Below, one piece after another: positions 1-8,334 of a stretch of DNA of 44,032 nt. Below the pieces are notes generated by a model. The model made no database searches and had not been told where the DNA came from. It was given only the letters and a program-made list of their open reading frames with translations. Origin of the DNA: Nostoc sp. UCD121. GTDB taxonomy: Bacteria; Cyanobacteriota; Cyanobacteriia; Cyanobacteriales; Nostocaceae. The stretch spans positions 1-44,032 of the forward strand of contig NZ_JACKZS010000041.1 of NCBI RefSeq assembly GCF_014222285.1. The letters run 5' to 3'. Positions within the stretch are counted from its first letter, which is position 1, and each line of letters opens with the position of its first letter. The position numbers and the translations under genes are program-made.

Positions 1-42
1 TCCCCCTGCTCCCTGCCCCCTACTCATCCCTACTCCCCTAAG
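1..42. repeat. Pyrimidine-rich heptamer-like repeat
   Basis: The first 42 bases are a C/T-rich run built from CCCCTGCTCCC- and CCTACTC-like units. This resembles the short tandem heptamer repeats (STRR) common between genes in Nostoc-type cyanobacteria. It directly precedes the first gene and has no recognisable promoter of its own. Confidence 0.4.
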
Positions 43-1224
43 ATGGTAGAACAACTTAAGCCTCGCTATTCTGTCATTTGGACGAACAAAATCGCTGAAG
101 TACCCCAAAATGCCTGGAATGCTTTAGCAATGCCACTCAAAACACCATTTTTAGAATGGGAGTGGCTAAATAATCTCGAAACCTCCCAAAGTGCTACGGC
201 TAAAACTGGTTGGTTGCCAAATCACTTGACATTGTGGCGGGATAGAACGCTGATTGCGGCTGCGCCACTTTATCTCAAAGGACATAGTTCTGGTGAATTT
301 GTTTTCGATCACCAATGGGCAGAGTTAGCTGATCGCATCGGAGTTCAATATTACCCAAAATTGCTGGGCATGACACCATTTACCCCAGCTGAAGGTTATC
401 GCTTTTTAATCGCCCCAGGAGAAGACGAAGACGAAATCACTGCGATGATGGTGCATGAAATTGACACTTTCTGCTCCAAAAATCGGATTTCTGGATGTCA
501 TTTTCTCTACGTTGATCCCCAATGGCGGCCGATGCTGGAACGGCATGGCTTTACAACTTGGCTACACCACAGCTACGTCTGGGAAAATGCTGGCTTTAAA
601 ACTTTTGATGACTACTTGAAAGTGTTTAACGCCAATCAACGCCGCAATATCAAGCGGGAACGTAAAGCTGTAGAGAAAGCTGGTTTAAGATTGCAACCTC
701 TGAGTGGTGATGAAATTCCCTACTCTTTATTTCCTTCGATGTACCAGTTTTATGCTGACACCTGTGATAAATTTGGCTGGTGGGGTAGCAAGTATCTCAC
801 ACAGAGGTTTTTTGAGCAGCTACACAATGATTATCGCCATCGAGTCTTATTTGTCGCCGCATATAGCGAAGAAGATAATTCTCATCCTTTAGGAATGTCC
901 TTTTGTTTGTTTAAAGGTGACAAACTCTATGGACGCTATTGGGGAAGTTTCCAAGAAATAGATTGCTTACATTTTGATGCTTGCTATTATGCACCTATTG
1001 AGTGGGCGATCGCTAACGGAATCCAAATTTTTGACCCTGGTGCAGGTGGCCGCCACAAAAAACGGCGCGGTTTCCCTGCTATGCCTAATCATAGTCTGCA
1101 CCGCTTTTACAACAATCGTTTAGGGCAAATTATCCGTCCCTATATTAAGGAAGTAAATCAACTCGAACAGCAGGAGATTGAGGCGATTAATGCAGAGTTG
1201 CCATTTAGTAACCGAGATTCTTAA
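43..1224 (+). CDS. FemAB-like GNAT family N-acetyltransferase (DUF482 type)
   Basis: The 393-residue product resembles the FemAB_like family (old DUF482), a GNAT-fold group related to the peptidoglycan aminoacyl transferases. Seen features are an N-terminal half with FLEWEWL near residue 45, a basic stretch NQRRNIKRERKAV near 200, and a C-terminal core with GRYWGS, LHFDACYYAPIEWAI and FDPGAGGRHKKRRGF near residues 300-350. The last of these is the family hallmark. No signal peptide or membrane segment is seen, so the protein is probably cytosolic. The acceptor substrate is unknown; a role in cell-wall or small-molecule acylation is only inferred from the fold. The ATG at 43 gives the usual family length of about 390. 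The gene is followed after 80 bases by the DUF4346 gene on the same strand. Confidence 0.85.
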   Translation: MVEQLKPRYSVIWTNKIAEVPQNAWNALAMPLKTPFLEWEWLNNLETSQSATAKTGWLPNHLTLWRDRTLIAAAPLYLKGHSSGEFVFDHQWAELADRIGVQYYPKLLGMTPFTPAEGYRFLIAPGEDEDEITAMMVHEIDTFCSKNRISGCHFLYVDPQWRPMLERHGFTTWLHHSYVWENAGFKTFDDYLKVFNANQRRNIKRERKAVEKAGLRLQPLSGDEIPYSLFPSMYQFYADTCDKFGWWGSKYLTQRFFEQLHNDYRHRVLFVAAYSEEDNSHPLGMSFCLFKGDKLYGRYWGSFQEIDCLHFDACYYAPIEWAIANGIQIFDPGAGGRHKKRRGFPAMPNHSLHRFYNNRLGQIIRPYIKEVNQLEQQEIEAINAELPFSNRDS

Positions 1225-1255
1225 AAGTTTGCCAAGGCAGAGGGGGAACGACGAA

Positions 1256-1277
1256 TTACACTTAATATATAGTGTAA
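1256..1277. other. Short dyad upstream of the DUF4346 gene
   Basis: TTACACT (1256-1262) is inverted as AGTGTAA (1271-1277) around an AT-only loop. It lies about 30 bases before the next start codon, where an operator or promoter overlap could sit. It could equally be chance in AT-rich DNA. Confidence 0.25.
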
Positions 1278-1308
1278 AAACCCTGAAAAAAGAAAATTTC
1301 TTTTGCTA

Positions 1309-1698
1309 ATGCTTATGGATTTAATACTTGAAGATTTAGCCGCAATTGATGATAAACTTTCCCAGCGTCATATCGATCTCGATCCCGGTGGATATTTTAT
1401 TATTTACTTGGATCGAGACGCAGGGTTAATTTATGCCAAGCATTTCACAAATGTGATTGACGATCGCGGTTTAGCTGTCGATCCCGAAACGGGGAAGGTA
1501 ATTCCGGCACGAGGAAAGGTAGAACGAACTTACACAACGGTTTTTAGTGCGAGGACGGCGAAAGAACTTTGCGTGAAGATTTTTGAAGAAACTCAGCCCC
1601 CTCCTGTAACTCAATTAAATCATGCGGCTTATTTGGGTCGAGAATTTGTTCGGGCTGAGGTGGCTTTAGTAAAAGGGCAAGAGTATGTTCAGGATTAA
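1309..1698 (+). CDS. DUF4346 domain protein
   Basis: This small soluble protein (129 residues from ATG 1309) matches the cyanobacterial DUF4346 family as I recall it. The N-terminal pattern EDLAAIDDKLSQRHIDLDPG followed by GYFIIYLDRD is characteristic. The domain also occurs next to or fused with methyltransferase-like (MtrA-type) sequences in other organisms, but its function here is unknown. An in-frame TTG at 1303 would add two residues, and ATG 1315 would remove two; there is no strong Shine-Dalgarno sequence to decide. No membrane segment is seen. The gene converges with psb32 across a heptamer-repeat hairpin. Confidence 0.8.
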   Translation: MLMDLILEDLAAIDDKLSQRHIDLDPGGYFIIYLDRDAGLIYAKHFTNVIDDRGLAVDPETGKVIPARGKVERTYTTVFSARTAKELCVKIFEETQPPPVTQLNHAAYLGREFVRAEVALVKGQEYVQD

Positions 1699-1700
1699 AC

Positions 1701-1760
1701 CAATTTTAGATTTTTAATTTTGGATTGAAGGAAAAATCTAAAATCTAAAATCTAAAATTG
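1701..1760. repeat. STRR heptamers with inverted repeat, likely bidirectional terminator
   Basis: Three tandem AAAATCT heptamers occupy 1733-1753. CAATTTTAGATT (1701-1712) is exactly inverted as AATCTAAAATTG (1749-1760), so the segment can fold back. It lies between two convergent genes (stop at 1698 on plus, stop at 1780 on minus), which suits a terminator function. That function is inferred from position only. Confidence 0.55.
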
Positions 1761-1779
1761 AATGACCCTGATTATCCAA

Positions 1780-2511
1780 TTACCCATCAGATGATGGCTG
1801 ATTTATCTGATAAATGTAGTAAGTCGCCATTGGGATGACGGTGGCGGCAATTAACAACCCTACTACCCAAGCAGTAGCGTTACCTTGGTTAGTTTCTTCT
1901 GCTTTCTTGTAGGTGCCTTCTACCTGTACATTGTCAGCAATTTGGGGTGGCCCTGGATCGGCTTTACCGGAGAGGACGGCAACAAGGCGATCGCTAGCAT
2001 CTAGAAATGCCTGATTGTATTTGTTACCATTGCGTAACGGCACACTTACTGTCTCAGTAGCGACACTCTCGGCAATAGCGTCAGTGAGTAAAGGTTTGAC
2101 TTCATCCCCAGTAATAATGGAAGTACCATTGGTAACTGTGTCAATAACCAATAAAGTTTGATTAGCTTGGGCTTCTTTTGTCGGAAACCATTTTTCAAAC
2201 AACTCTTTGGTAAAGCTTTCTGGTGTTTCACCGTAGTCAAGGCGGCGAACAGTCACAATTCTGACTTCCTTATTTGTTTGTTTTGCCAAATCCTCGAAAG
2301 CACTGCTAATTTTACCTTCATTCAGACGGCTGATAACCTCACCTTGATCCAAAACCCAGGTGTCTGCGGTGAGGCTGGGTAATTGATACACACCTGTGGC
2401 TAAAGCAGGTGTGGCAAACAGCGAGGCTGTTAAAATAACCGTTACCAATGTTAAAACCAGCCGGATGAGGTGTTTTTGACTAGTAAATATTTGTTTGAAA
2501 AGCTGTTTCAT
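1780..2511 (-). CDS. psb32: Psb32-like TPM domain protein (photosystem II repair)
   Basis: The product (243 residues from ATG 2511) has an N-terminal signal peptide with a long hydrophobic stretch ending in ATPALA near residue 38. A TPM (TLP18.3/Psb32/MOLO-1) domain follows at about 45-190, including DTWVLDQGEVIS and TLLVID. A single C-terminal membrane helix lies near 213-235 (WVVGLLIAATVIPMATYYI). Family members in cyanobacteria and chloroplasts protect photosystem II and speed its repair, facing the thylakoid lumen. An upstream in-frame TTG (2541) is possible, but ATG 2511 has AGGGA about ten bases upstream and puts the signal peptide at the very N-terminus. Confidence 0.85.
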   Translation of the reverse strand: MKQLFKQIFTSQKHLIRLVLTLVTVILTASLFATPALATGVYQLPSLTADTWVLDQGEVISRLNEGKISSAFEDLAKQTNKEVRIVTVRRLDYGETPESFTKELFEKWFPTKEAQANQTLLVIDTVTNGTSIITGDEVKPLLTDAIAESVATETVSVPLRNGNKYNQAFLDASDRLVAVLSGKADPGPPQIADNVQVEGTYKKAEETNQGNATAWVVGLLIAATVIPMATYYIYQINQPSSDG

Positions 2512-2893
2512 CGTGTGATCCCTAAGACAGACTTGCACCAAAAATACTACAGAACTAGTGCAAAAATCACCTCGTTCGCGGTTTTCTCCGGGATCAAGTT
2601 TTTGCTACTGCCAGCAGATAGATATTTTATGAGATTTTTTGATTGCACAAACTTGTAATGAGCGCGGTTGCAAGCACTAAAGCTGACAAGAAATACCGCC
2701 CATTTTGGGAATTAACCCAAATGCTTAGGGCGGAATTTGCAAACCATCTAGAAATGATATCGTATAATTAATATTTTTGGCAGAAAGAAGTATAAGTTTT
2801 CATATATACAAGTTGCTTATCCTGCTATACCCTTTTATGGGTTATATGTGCAATTTTCCTGGTGTTTTGGCTAAATTATAGAATAATATATAC
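2512..2893. other. Divergent spacer psb32 / surE with nested hairpin
   Basis: This 382-base spacer must hold the promoters of psb32 (minus) and surE (plus). The notable feature is a nested hairpin at 2696-2733: outer arms CCGCCC (2696-2701) and GGGCGG (2728-2733), with inner arms TTGGG and CCCAA around AATTAA. The rest is AT-rich. I could not assign promoter boxes with confidence. Confidence 0.5.
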
Positions 2894-3574
2894 ATGACCA
2901 TAATTTTAACTAACGACGATGGCATTGATGCCCCCGGTATAAAAGCTCTAATTAAAGCTGTAAACGGTAAAGATTTTATCATCGCGGCTCCTGCCGATCA
3001 TCAGTCTGGCTGTGGACATCAAGTTACTACCACTCGCGCCATCAACCTCCAGCGACGTTCTGAGACTGAATATGCGATCGCAGGCACTCCCGCCGATTGT
3101 GTGAGAATTGCCATTACACAAATTAACGCAGATGTCAAATTTGTGCTTTCAGGTATCAACGCTGGGGGCAACTTGGGAGTCGATGTCTACATTTCTGGCA
3201 CAGTGGCTGCTGTGCGGGAAGCCGCAATGCACGGTATTCCCGGAATTGCTATTTCCCACTATCGCAAAGCCAAGCAGAATTTTGATTGGAATCTGGCTGC
3301 CAAATTAACAGCTGAAGTTTTAGCTGACTTACTCAAGCGTCCCCTAGAACCGGGAAGCTTTTGGAATGTGAACTTGCCGAATCTGCTACCAGGAGAACCA
3401 CATCCTGAGATAGTGTTTTGCCAAGCCTGTAGCAGACCTTTGCCTGTCAACTATCGAATTGAAGGCGATGATTTTTATTATGTAGGAGAATATGGCAAAC
3501 GCGATCGCACCCCTGGTAGTGATGTGGATGTATGTTTTTCCGGCAATATTGCTATAACTCAGTTAAGGGTTTAA
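2894..3574 (+). CDS. surE: 5'/3'-nucleotidase SurE
   Basis: The 226-residue protein begins with the SurE signature LTNDDGIDAPGI (residues 5-16), whose paired aspartates bind the divalent metal. SGCGHQVTTT (38-47) and a glycine-rich LSGINAGGNLGVDVYISGTV segment near 85-105 complete the active site and phosphate loop. SurE enzymes dephosphorylate nucleoside monophosphates, and some act on short polyphosphate, in stationary-phase or stress metabolism. Length is slightly below the usual 250-260. The ATG at 2894 starts exactly at the conserved beta strand, so the start is secure. No operon partner follows: the next gene is on the other strand. Confidence 0.95.
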   Translation: MTIILTNDDGIDAPGIKALIKAVNGKDFIIAAPADHQSGCGHQVTTTRAINLQRRSETEYAIAGTPADCVRIAITQINADVKFVLSGINAGGNLGVDVYISGTVAAVREAAMHGIPGIAISHYRKAKQNFDWNLAAKLTAEVLADLLKRPLEPGSFWNVNLPNLLPGEPHPEIVFCQACSRPLPVNYRIEGDDFYYVGEYGKRDRTPGSDVDVCFSGNIAITQLRV

Positions 3575-3711
3575 AACTTTGACACTCTCAGGTTTAAAGA
3601 TGCTAAAATTCTTGGTTTTTCCAAACAGCCTTAACCAAGTTTGGGGTTCACTTCCCCTACCTTTACAGACAGTACATTTTGATGACTAATTAAAATCTCC
3701 CTTATAAAACG

Positions 3712-3769
3712 TAATTACGAATTACGTTAGCGCAGCGGTAGCGAGTCCGCGAGCGTCATTACGAATTAT
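3712..3769 (-). repeat. Composite interspersed repeat (copy 1)
   Basis: ATTACGAATTACG-type heptamers flank a core that reads, on the minus strand, TGACGCTCG...GACTCGCTA..GCTGCGCTAACG. The same arrangement occurs on the plus strand at 28804-28884. It sits just past the 3' end of the GPH transporter gene. Such repeats are typical of Nostoc spacers. Confidence 0.6.
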
Positions 3770-3770
3770 T

Positions 3771-5222
3771 TTAACTTCCCCTCTTGTCTTGCCGTTCTTT
3801 GAGTTTTAGCATCATTTCTGCGTGCATCTCGCGGGTAATTGGGTAAAAATACGTTAAAATTAAGCCAAAAATCAAACAAACTGTCGGTATAGGGCCAACG
3901 GCAACGCGAATAGCAAACAGTGCTGATTCTGGCTGGATGGGTAGTGGACTTCCGACTACAGATTCTTTGAAACCCGATACTTGCAAAGCATTTCCCACCA
4001 AAAACAGTCCGAAAGCTAAACCAAATTTTTGTAGCAAAACCATGAAGCCATAAAAAATACCTTCTCTGCGTTGTCCAGTTTGCAGTTCATCTAATTCAAT
4101 CACATCTGGAATCATTGACCAGGGAATTAGATAAGCTGTGGATACACCAATACCTGCCATGACAGCCATTACATACATCAAAACTATTTGACCAGGCTGT
4201 AAGAAAAATAGTCCGGCGGCTGCTATAATCCACAAACTCATTCCCAGAAAATAAACAACTTTTTTGCCGATTTTTTTACTCAGCGCCCCCCAGACAAATA
4301 GCATCAACAAAGCAGTTCCTTGCACGGCAATCATGACTGTGGGGACATCTGATTCTTTGAGTCCCATACAATTGACTACAAAATAAGGAATAATGCTGGC
4401 TGTTACCTGCACACCTAGCCAAGAACAAAGATATATACCAATAACAAATAAAAAAGGTCGATTGCTGAAGACTATTTTTAACTGTTCAAAGAAGGGGAGA
4501 GATTCCGGTTCTTCGGTTTGGCTGCGTTTGGCCTCAAAAGCTAAAATGCGATCGCGGACTCCAAAAACGCACCAATATAATCCTAAAATCGAAATTACCG
4601 TACAAACTGCTGCTAAAACGAGAAATTGTTGTTGGCGATCGCTAATTTGAGAAAAAACAATTTGCGTTAAAATCAACGACAGGATACTGCCACCAATAGA
4701 AAATGTAAACCGATAGCTGTTAAGGCTGGTGCGTTCGTCGTAATCTTGAGTTAATTCAGGAGTCATTGCCGTATAAGGCAAATTCACAACCGTGTAAAAC
4801 GCTTGAGATATCACCCCAATCGCTACGTAGTACCAGAACAGCGGCCAAATATTCTCACTCTGATTTGCACTAAATCGCGGTACAATCCACTGCAAGAAGA
4901 AGAAAATTCCAAAAGGAATAGCCCCATAAAACATCCAAGGAAGACGACGACCCCAACGACGAGATTTCGTTTTATCAGTCAGAAACCCGACAACCGGATC
5001 ATTTATCCCATCCCAGATTTTGCCAATCATCAAAATACTGCCAGCTAAACCCGCAGGGATACCAGCGACATTGGTAAAGAAAACCAGCAGAAAAAATACG
5101 GAGATATTTGCAGTAATTGCCGGGCCTAAATCTCCTGCACCGTAAGCCAGCTTTGTTTTTAAGTCGAGTTTTTCACTAAGAATATCTCGTTGGGCATCGC
5201 CATCAGCAGCAGAATCTTTCAT
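3771..5222 (-). CDS. GPH-family (MelB-type) sugar:cation symporter, MFS
   Basis: The 483-residue product is an integral membrane protein with about twelve hydrophobic helices and the glycoside-pentoside-hexuronide pattern. KLAYGAGDLGPAI lies near residues 24-36, and GKIWDGINDPVVGFLTDKTKSRRWGRR, spanning roughly 67-93, is the MelB-like cation/sugar region with acidic residues in helix II and the basic loop. A second hallmark is SMIPDVIELDELQTGQRREG near 370. These carriers import sugars or glycosides with H+ or Na+. The substrate cannot be read from sequence. The gene stands alone, divergent from the phosphoribosyltransferase gene. Confidence 0.88.
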   Translation of the reverse strand: MKDSAADGDAQRDILSEKLDLKTKLAYGAGDLGPAITANISVFFLLVFFTNVAGIPAGLAGSILMIGKIWDGINDPVVGFLTDKTKSRRWGRRLPWMFYGAIPFGIFFFLQWIVPRFSANQSENIWPLFWYYVAIGVISQAFYTVVNLPYTAMTPELTQDYDERTSLNSYRFTFSIGGSILSLILTQIVFSQISDRQQQFLVLAAVCTVISILGLYWCVFGVRDRILAFEAKRSQTEEPESLPFFEQLKIVFSNRPFLFVIGIYLCSWLGVQVTASIIPYFVVNCMGLKESDVPTVMIAVQGTALLMLFVWGALSKKIGKKVVYFLGMSLWIIAAAGLFFLQPGQIVLMYVMAVMAGIGVSTAYLIPWSMIPDVIELDELQTGQRREGIFYGFMVLLQKFGLAFGLFLVGNALQVSGFKESVVGSPLPIQPESALFAIRVAVGPIPTVCLIFGLILTYFYPITREMHAEMMLKLKERQDKRGS

Positions 5223-5262
5223 AATAACTTGCGCTCATACTAAAATAAAAAGTTTGCAGTTT

Positions 5263-5287
5263 GCGTAGCCCATCGTTGACATCGCCT
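5263..5287 (+). repeat. Short interspersed repeat (GCGTAGCCC..ATCGCC type)
   Basis: The spacer before the phosphoribosyltransferase gene contains GCGTAGCCCATCG followed by ACATCGCC. It is a partial relative of the 29-base repeat at 20231-20259 and 21121-21149. It overlaps the intergenic region where both divergent promoters should lie. Confidence 0.35.
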
Positions 5288-5321
5288 TCAATAGTAGCCA
5301 TCTACCACTCCCGTTAAACTT

Positions 5322-5840
5322 ATGCCAGACCTTTATGTTTCTTGGTCAGATTATCACCAAAAAATTGAACAACTGGCTATCCAGATTTATCAATCTGGTT
5401 GGGAATTTAACCAGATTATCTGTCTTGCCAGAGGAGGACTACGAGTTGGAGATATTCTTTCCCGTATATATGAGCAACCACTGGCAATTTTAGCAACCTC
5501 ATCTTACAGTGGCCCCGGCAAGCAAGAAAGAAGTAATTTAATTTTCTCGCGCCACTTGACAATGACTGCCGAAAAATTAGGTTCGCGCATTCTCCTAGTA
5601 GATGACTTAGTAGATTCTGGGTTAACGCTGCAACAGACTATACCTTGGCTCAAGGAAAATACTGTTTCCCCAATTGAGGAAATTCGCACTGCCGTTCTTT
5701 GGTATAAAGCCTGTTCACTTATAGCACCCAATTATTATGTTGATTATTTAACTGACAACCCCTGGATTCATCAACCTTTTGAACACTACGAGCAGATGAA
5801 CCCGGCAGAACTCGCGGCTAAGGTAAGTCAACTGTGTTGA
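5322..5840 (+). CDS. Phosphoribosyltransferase family protein
   Basis: The 172-residue protein has the type I phosphoribosyltransferase fold. The PRPP-binding loop ILLVDDLVDSGLTL spans about residues 90-103 with the paired aspartates 94-95. An N-terminal ARGGLRVGDILSR segment (36-48) corresponds to the pyrophosphate loop region, and a flexible-loop region follows near 60-75. The length and arrangement are close to the bacterial xanthine/hypoxanthine phosphoribosyltransferase group. The base specificity cannot be fixed, so a purine salvage role is inferred. No signal or membrane segment is seen. Confidence 0.85.
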   Translation: MPDLYVSWSDYHQKIEQLAIQIYQSGWEFNQIICLARGGLRVGDILSRIYEQPLAILATSSYSGPGKQERSNLIFSRHLTMTAEKLGSRILLVDDLVDSGLTLQQTIPWLKENTVSPIEEIRTAVLWYKACSLIAPNYYVDYLTDNPWIHQPFEHYEQMNPAELAAKVSQLC

Positions 5841-5937
5841 TAAATACCTACACAAAATTAATTTCACACTCGCTTATGCTTACCAACTTCTGCAAATAAT
5901 TTCTAAGCTTGTTTGATATTTCTAGGGCTTCTGAAAG

Positions 5938-5967
5938 CTCCCACCTCAGCCATTAGGCAGGTGGGAG
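5938..5967 (+). mobile_element. Possible IS200/IS605-family end remnant
   Basis: CTCCCACCT (5938-5946) pairs perfectly with AGGTGGGAG (5959-5967) around a 12-base loop and is followed by TAGTTTACC. From memory, subterminal hairpins followed by TAGTTCACC-like sequence are typical right ends of cyanobacterial IS605/TnpB elements. No transposase or TnpB frame is present here, so this would be a solitary remnant. Confidence 0.35.
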
Positions 5968-6196
5968 TAGTTTACCATTGGCTTTCAAACTAAAAAACCA
6001 TGCTGGTATTAGAAAAAACTTCCAGAATCTTCCCTCAGGAAGTATTAAGGGTAGCTCATTTGTCGTAGTCTTTGTTTTATGCAAATAAAAGAAAGCCAAA
6101 AAAGAAATCAGGGGGCATCTATGCTAAAAGAAATAATCAATGGGGGATTATAATCACAACTTATAGCGTAGGGTTGCGAGTCCGTAAGTGTATTGG

Positions 6197-6225
6197 AGGC
6201 CGCCATACCTCCGGTATGGCGGCCT
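6197..6225. repeat. Perfect 13-bp GC-rich hairpin
   Basis: AGGCCGCCATACC (6197-6209) and GGTATGGCGGCCT (6213-6225) are exact inverted copies separated by only three bases (TCC). The hairpin is GC-rich in an AT-rich spacer, which suggests an inserted repeat unit. No T-run follows, so it is not a classical terminator. Confidence 0.6.
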
Positions 6226-6318
6226 GCGCCCAATTAGGTCTTGGCAAAAGGCTTTCCAAAAAACTTTTTCTTTCCTCCTGCCTCGCCCGAAGGACTTGGC
6301 CAAAATCCAGGAGTGACG

Positions 6319-6390
6319 AATAAAAGGGTTTAATACTACCACCAAATTGTAGACCGTTTTTATTAGGCGGGTGTATTAAACCCTTTTATT
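6319..6390. repeat. 18-bp inverted repeat, MITE-like foldback
   Basis: AATAAAAGGGTTTAATAC (6319-6336) is exactly inverted at 6373-6390, enclosing 36 bases. This is a 72-base foldback unit of the size of small non-autonomous elements. The AAACCCTTTTATTT end also looks terminator-like. It lies 125 bases before the histidine kinase gene. Confidence 0.55.
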
Positions 6391-6514
6391 TAAAAATCAG
6401 AATTCATTCTAATTTTTGATTTTTTCTTGATAAAAATTGAAGAAATGTTACGAAGCTTGGGTGAATCTGGATAGAGGCTACTGAGACAATATTTCTTAGA
6501 AGTGGAGTAGTGTA

Positions 6515-8302
6515 ATGACAAATGAGGAAGTGGAGCAAATATGTTTAGAGGATATTCTCATCACTGAAGAGTTGTCTCTTAGAATACCTAGAACCACTGA
6601 CCTCAAGCAAGAAAACGATGCACTTCATACCCTGATAGGGCAAATAGTTGAGCAGCCTCAAATTCTGCTCAAAAAGCTTGTAAAAATAATTGCTCAACTG
6701 TGTCAAGCAGAATCAGCAGGTGTCAGCTTACTTGAAGTAACTCCGAACGGGGAAGATATTTGTCGCTGGTTCGCAATAGCCGGGATGTTAGAAGCATCTG
6801 AACAAACTCCCACTCTTTACAGCTTTAGTTGCTGCGGCATCTGTCTAGAACGTCAAGCCCCCCTACTCTATTCCTATCCAGAACGGTATTTCACCTTCTT
6901 GCAAGAGTTTAAGCCAACAATCGTTGAGATATTGGTGGTTCCTTTATTGATTGCCAATCAACCACTTGGTACAATTTGGATTGTATCTCACGATGAGCAT
7001 CGGCAGTTTGATCGAGAAGACTTGCGGCTGATGACAAGCTTCGCTAATTTTACAGCCACCGTTCTTTACAGTAACAATGCCCGTCAAGCAGCCGAAGAAT
7101 CGGCACGGCGTGAGCAAGCCGCCCGTGCCGTTAGCGAAGCGGCACAAAATGCAGCTGAACAAGCCAATCGCCTCAAAGATGAGTTCCTCGCTGTTCTATC
7201 TCACGAACTGCGTTCCCCGCTCAACCCAATTTTGGGCTGGGCAAAACTCCTGCAAACCCGCAAATTTGATGAAGCAAAGACGGCTTATGCCCTAGAAACC
7301 ATTGAGCGCAATGCCAAGTTGCAGTCTCAGCTAATGGAAGATTTGCTAGATGTTTCCCGGATTCTTCAAAGCAAACTCAGCTTAAAAGTCTCCTCTATTG
7401 ATCTGTCCGCCGTTATTGAAGTAGCCCTTGATACCGTGCGTCTAGCGGCTCAAGCCAAGTCAATTCAAGTCAAAACAGTATTTGAAGCGGATGTAGGGCA
7501 AGTTTTGGGCGATCCCAGCCGCTTGCAGCAAGTCGTTTGGAATTTGCTTTCTAACGCCGTTAAGTTTACACCATCCGAGGGCCAGGTGGAAATACGGCTT
7601 GAGTCCGTAGGTACACAAGCAAAAATCCAAATCAGTGATACGGGTAAAGGCATCAACCCAGAATTTCTACCTCACGTGTTTGATTACTTCCGCCAGGCTG
7701 ACAATACCACAACAAGAAGCTTTGGCGGCTTGGGGCTTGGTTTAGCGATCGCTCGTCAAATCGTTGAACTGCACGGTGGAACAGTCCAAGCAGAAAGTGA
7801 GGGAGATAATAAAGGTGCAACCTTTACTGTGTTGTTACCGATCAAAAGTGTCGAGCCTCAAACAATTGAAGACAAGGGTTTGCCTGACGATTCCATTAAT
7901 CTCCAGGGGGTAAATGTGCTAGTCGTGGACGATGAAGTTGATACCCGCGAGCTAATAGTTTTTACCCTGCAACAGTATGGTGCTTCTGTGCGTGCCTTCG
8001 CCTCAGCATCGCTTGCACTAGACGCTTTTACACTTGAGAAACCACATATTCTTTTAAGTGATATTGGGATGCCAGAAATGGATGGCTATATGCTGATTCG
8101 GGAAATTCGTAGACGCGAAGCGGCTTGTCGTCAGACATCGCTACCGCCTGAGCAAGGGGGAGATATTCTAGCGATCGCACTTACAGCTTATGCTGGAGAG
8201 ACTAACCAGCAAAAAATTCTCCAAGCAGGATTTCAAAAACATTTGACTAAGCCAATAGAACCAGCAAAATTAGCTATGGTAATTGCTAGCCTAGTTAAAT
8301 AA
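6515..8302 (+). CDS. Hybrid sensor histidine kinase: GAF, HisKA, HATPase, receiver
   Basis: The 595-residue protein has a GAF domain (about 40-185), a charged/alanine-rich helical linker (186-220), a HisKA dimerisation domain with phospho-accepting His230 in LAVLSHELRSP, a HATPase_c domain (N-box near 343-352, DTGKGI 385-390, GGLGLGL 404-410) and a C-terminal receiver (466-590) with phospho-acceptor Asp516 in LLSDIGMPEMDG and Lys579. There is no membrane segment, so it senses in the cytosol. The GAF lacks a bilin-type Cys-His motif but has CCGIC at 106-110, so its ligand is unknown. GGAG lies seven bases before the ATG. It is the first gene of a four-gene signalling operon, and the next start is only about 30 bases downstream. 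Confidence 0.92.
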   Translation: MTNEEVEQICLEDILITEELSLRIPRTTDLKQENDALHTLIGQIVEQPQILLKKLVKIIAQLCQAESAGVSLLEVTPNGEDICRWFAIAGMLEASEQTPTLYSFSCCGICLERQAPLLYSYPERYFTFLQEFKPTIVEILVVPLLIANQPLGTIWIVSHDEHRQFDREDLRLMTSFANFTATVLYSNNARQAAEESARREQAARAVSEAAQNAAEQANRLKDEFLAVLSHELRSPLNPILGWAKLLQTRKFDEAKTAYALETIERNAKLQSQLMEDLLDVSRILQSKLSLKVSSIDLSAVIEVALDTVRLAAQAKSIQVKTVFEADVGQVLGDPSRLQQVVWNLLSNAVKFTPSEGQVEIRLESVGTQAKIQISDTGKGINPEFLPHVFDYFRQADNTTTRSFGGLGLGLAIARQIVELHGGTVQAESEGDNKGATFTVLLPIKSVEPQTIEDKGLPDDSINLQGVNVLVVDDEVDTRELIVFTLQQYGASVRAFASASLALDAFTLEKPHILLSDIGMPEMDGYMLIREIRRREAACRQTSLPPEQGGDILAIALTAYAGETNQQKILQAGFQKHLTKPIEPAKLAMVIASLVK

Positions 8303-8334
8303 TAAATAATTATTCTGAGAAATTGGAGTACCAG

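Larger units (their letters stand above)
5841..6514. other. Repeat-rich spacer before the signalling operon
   Basis: This 674-base spacer holds no convincing gene. An 83-codon open frame at 6072-6323 runs through hairpin repeats and has no family features. It contains three foldbacks described separately (5938-5967, 6197-6225, 6319-6390) and an AT-rich stretch with AAAAATCA (6392-6399) inverted as TGATTTTT (6417-6424). The promoter of the operon starting at 6515 presumably lies in the last 100 bases. Confidence 0.55.

Noticed and set aside
6072..6323. 83-codon open frame
   Set aside because: It crosses a perfect 13-bp hairpin and repeat sequence and shows no conserved motif or ribosome site.
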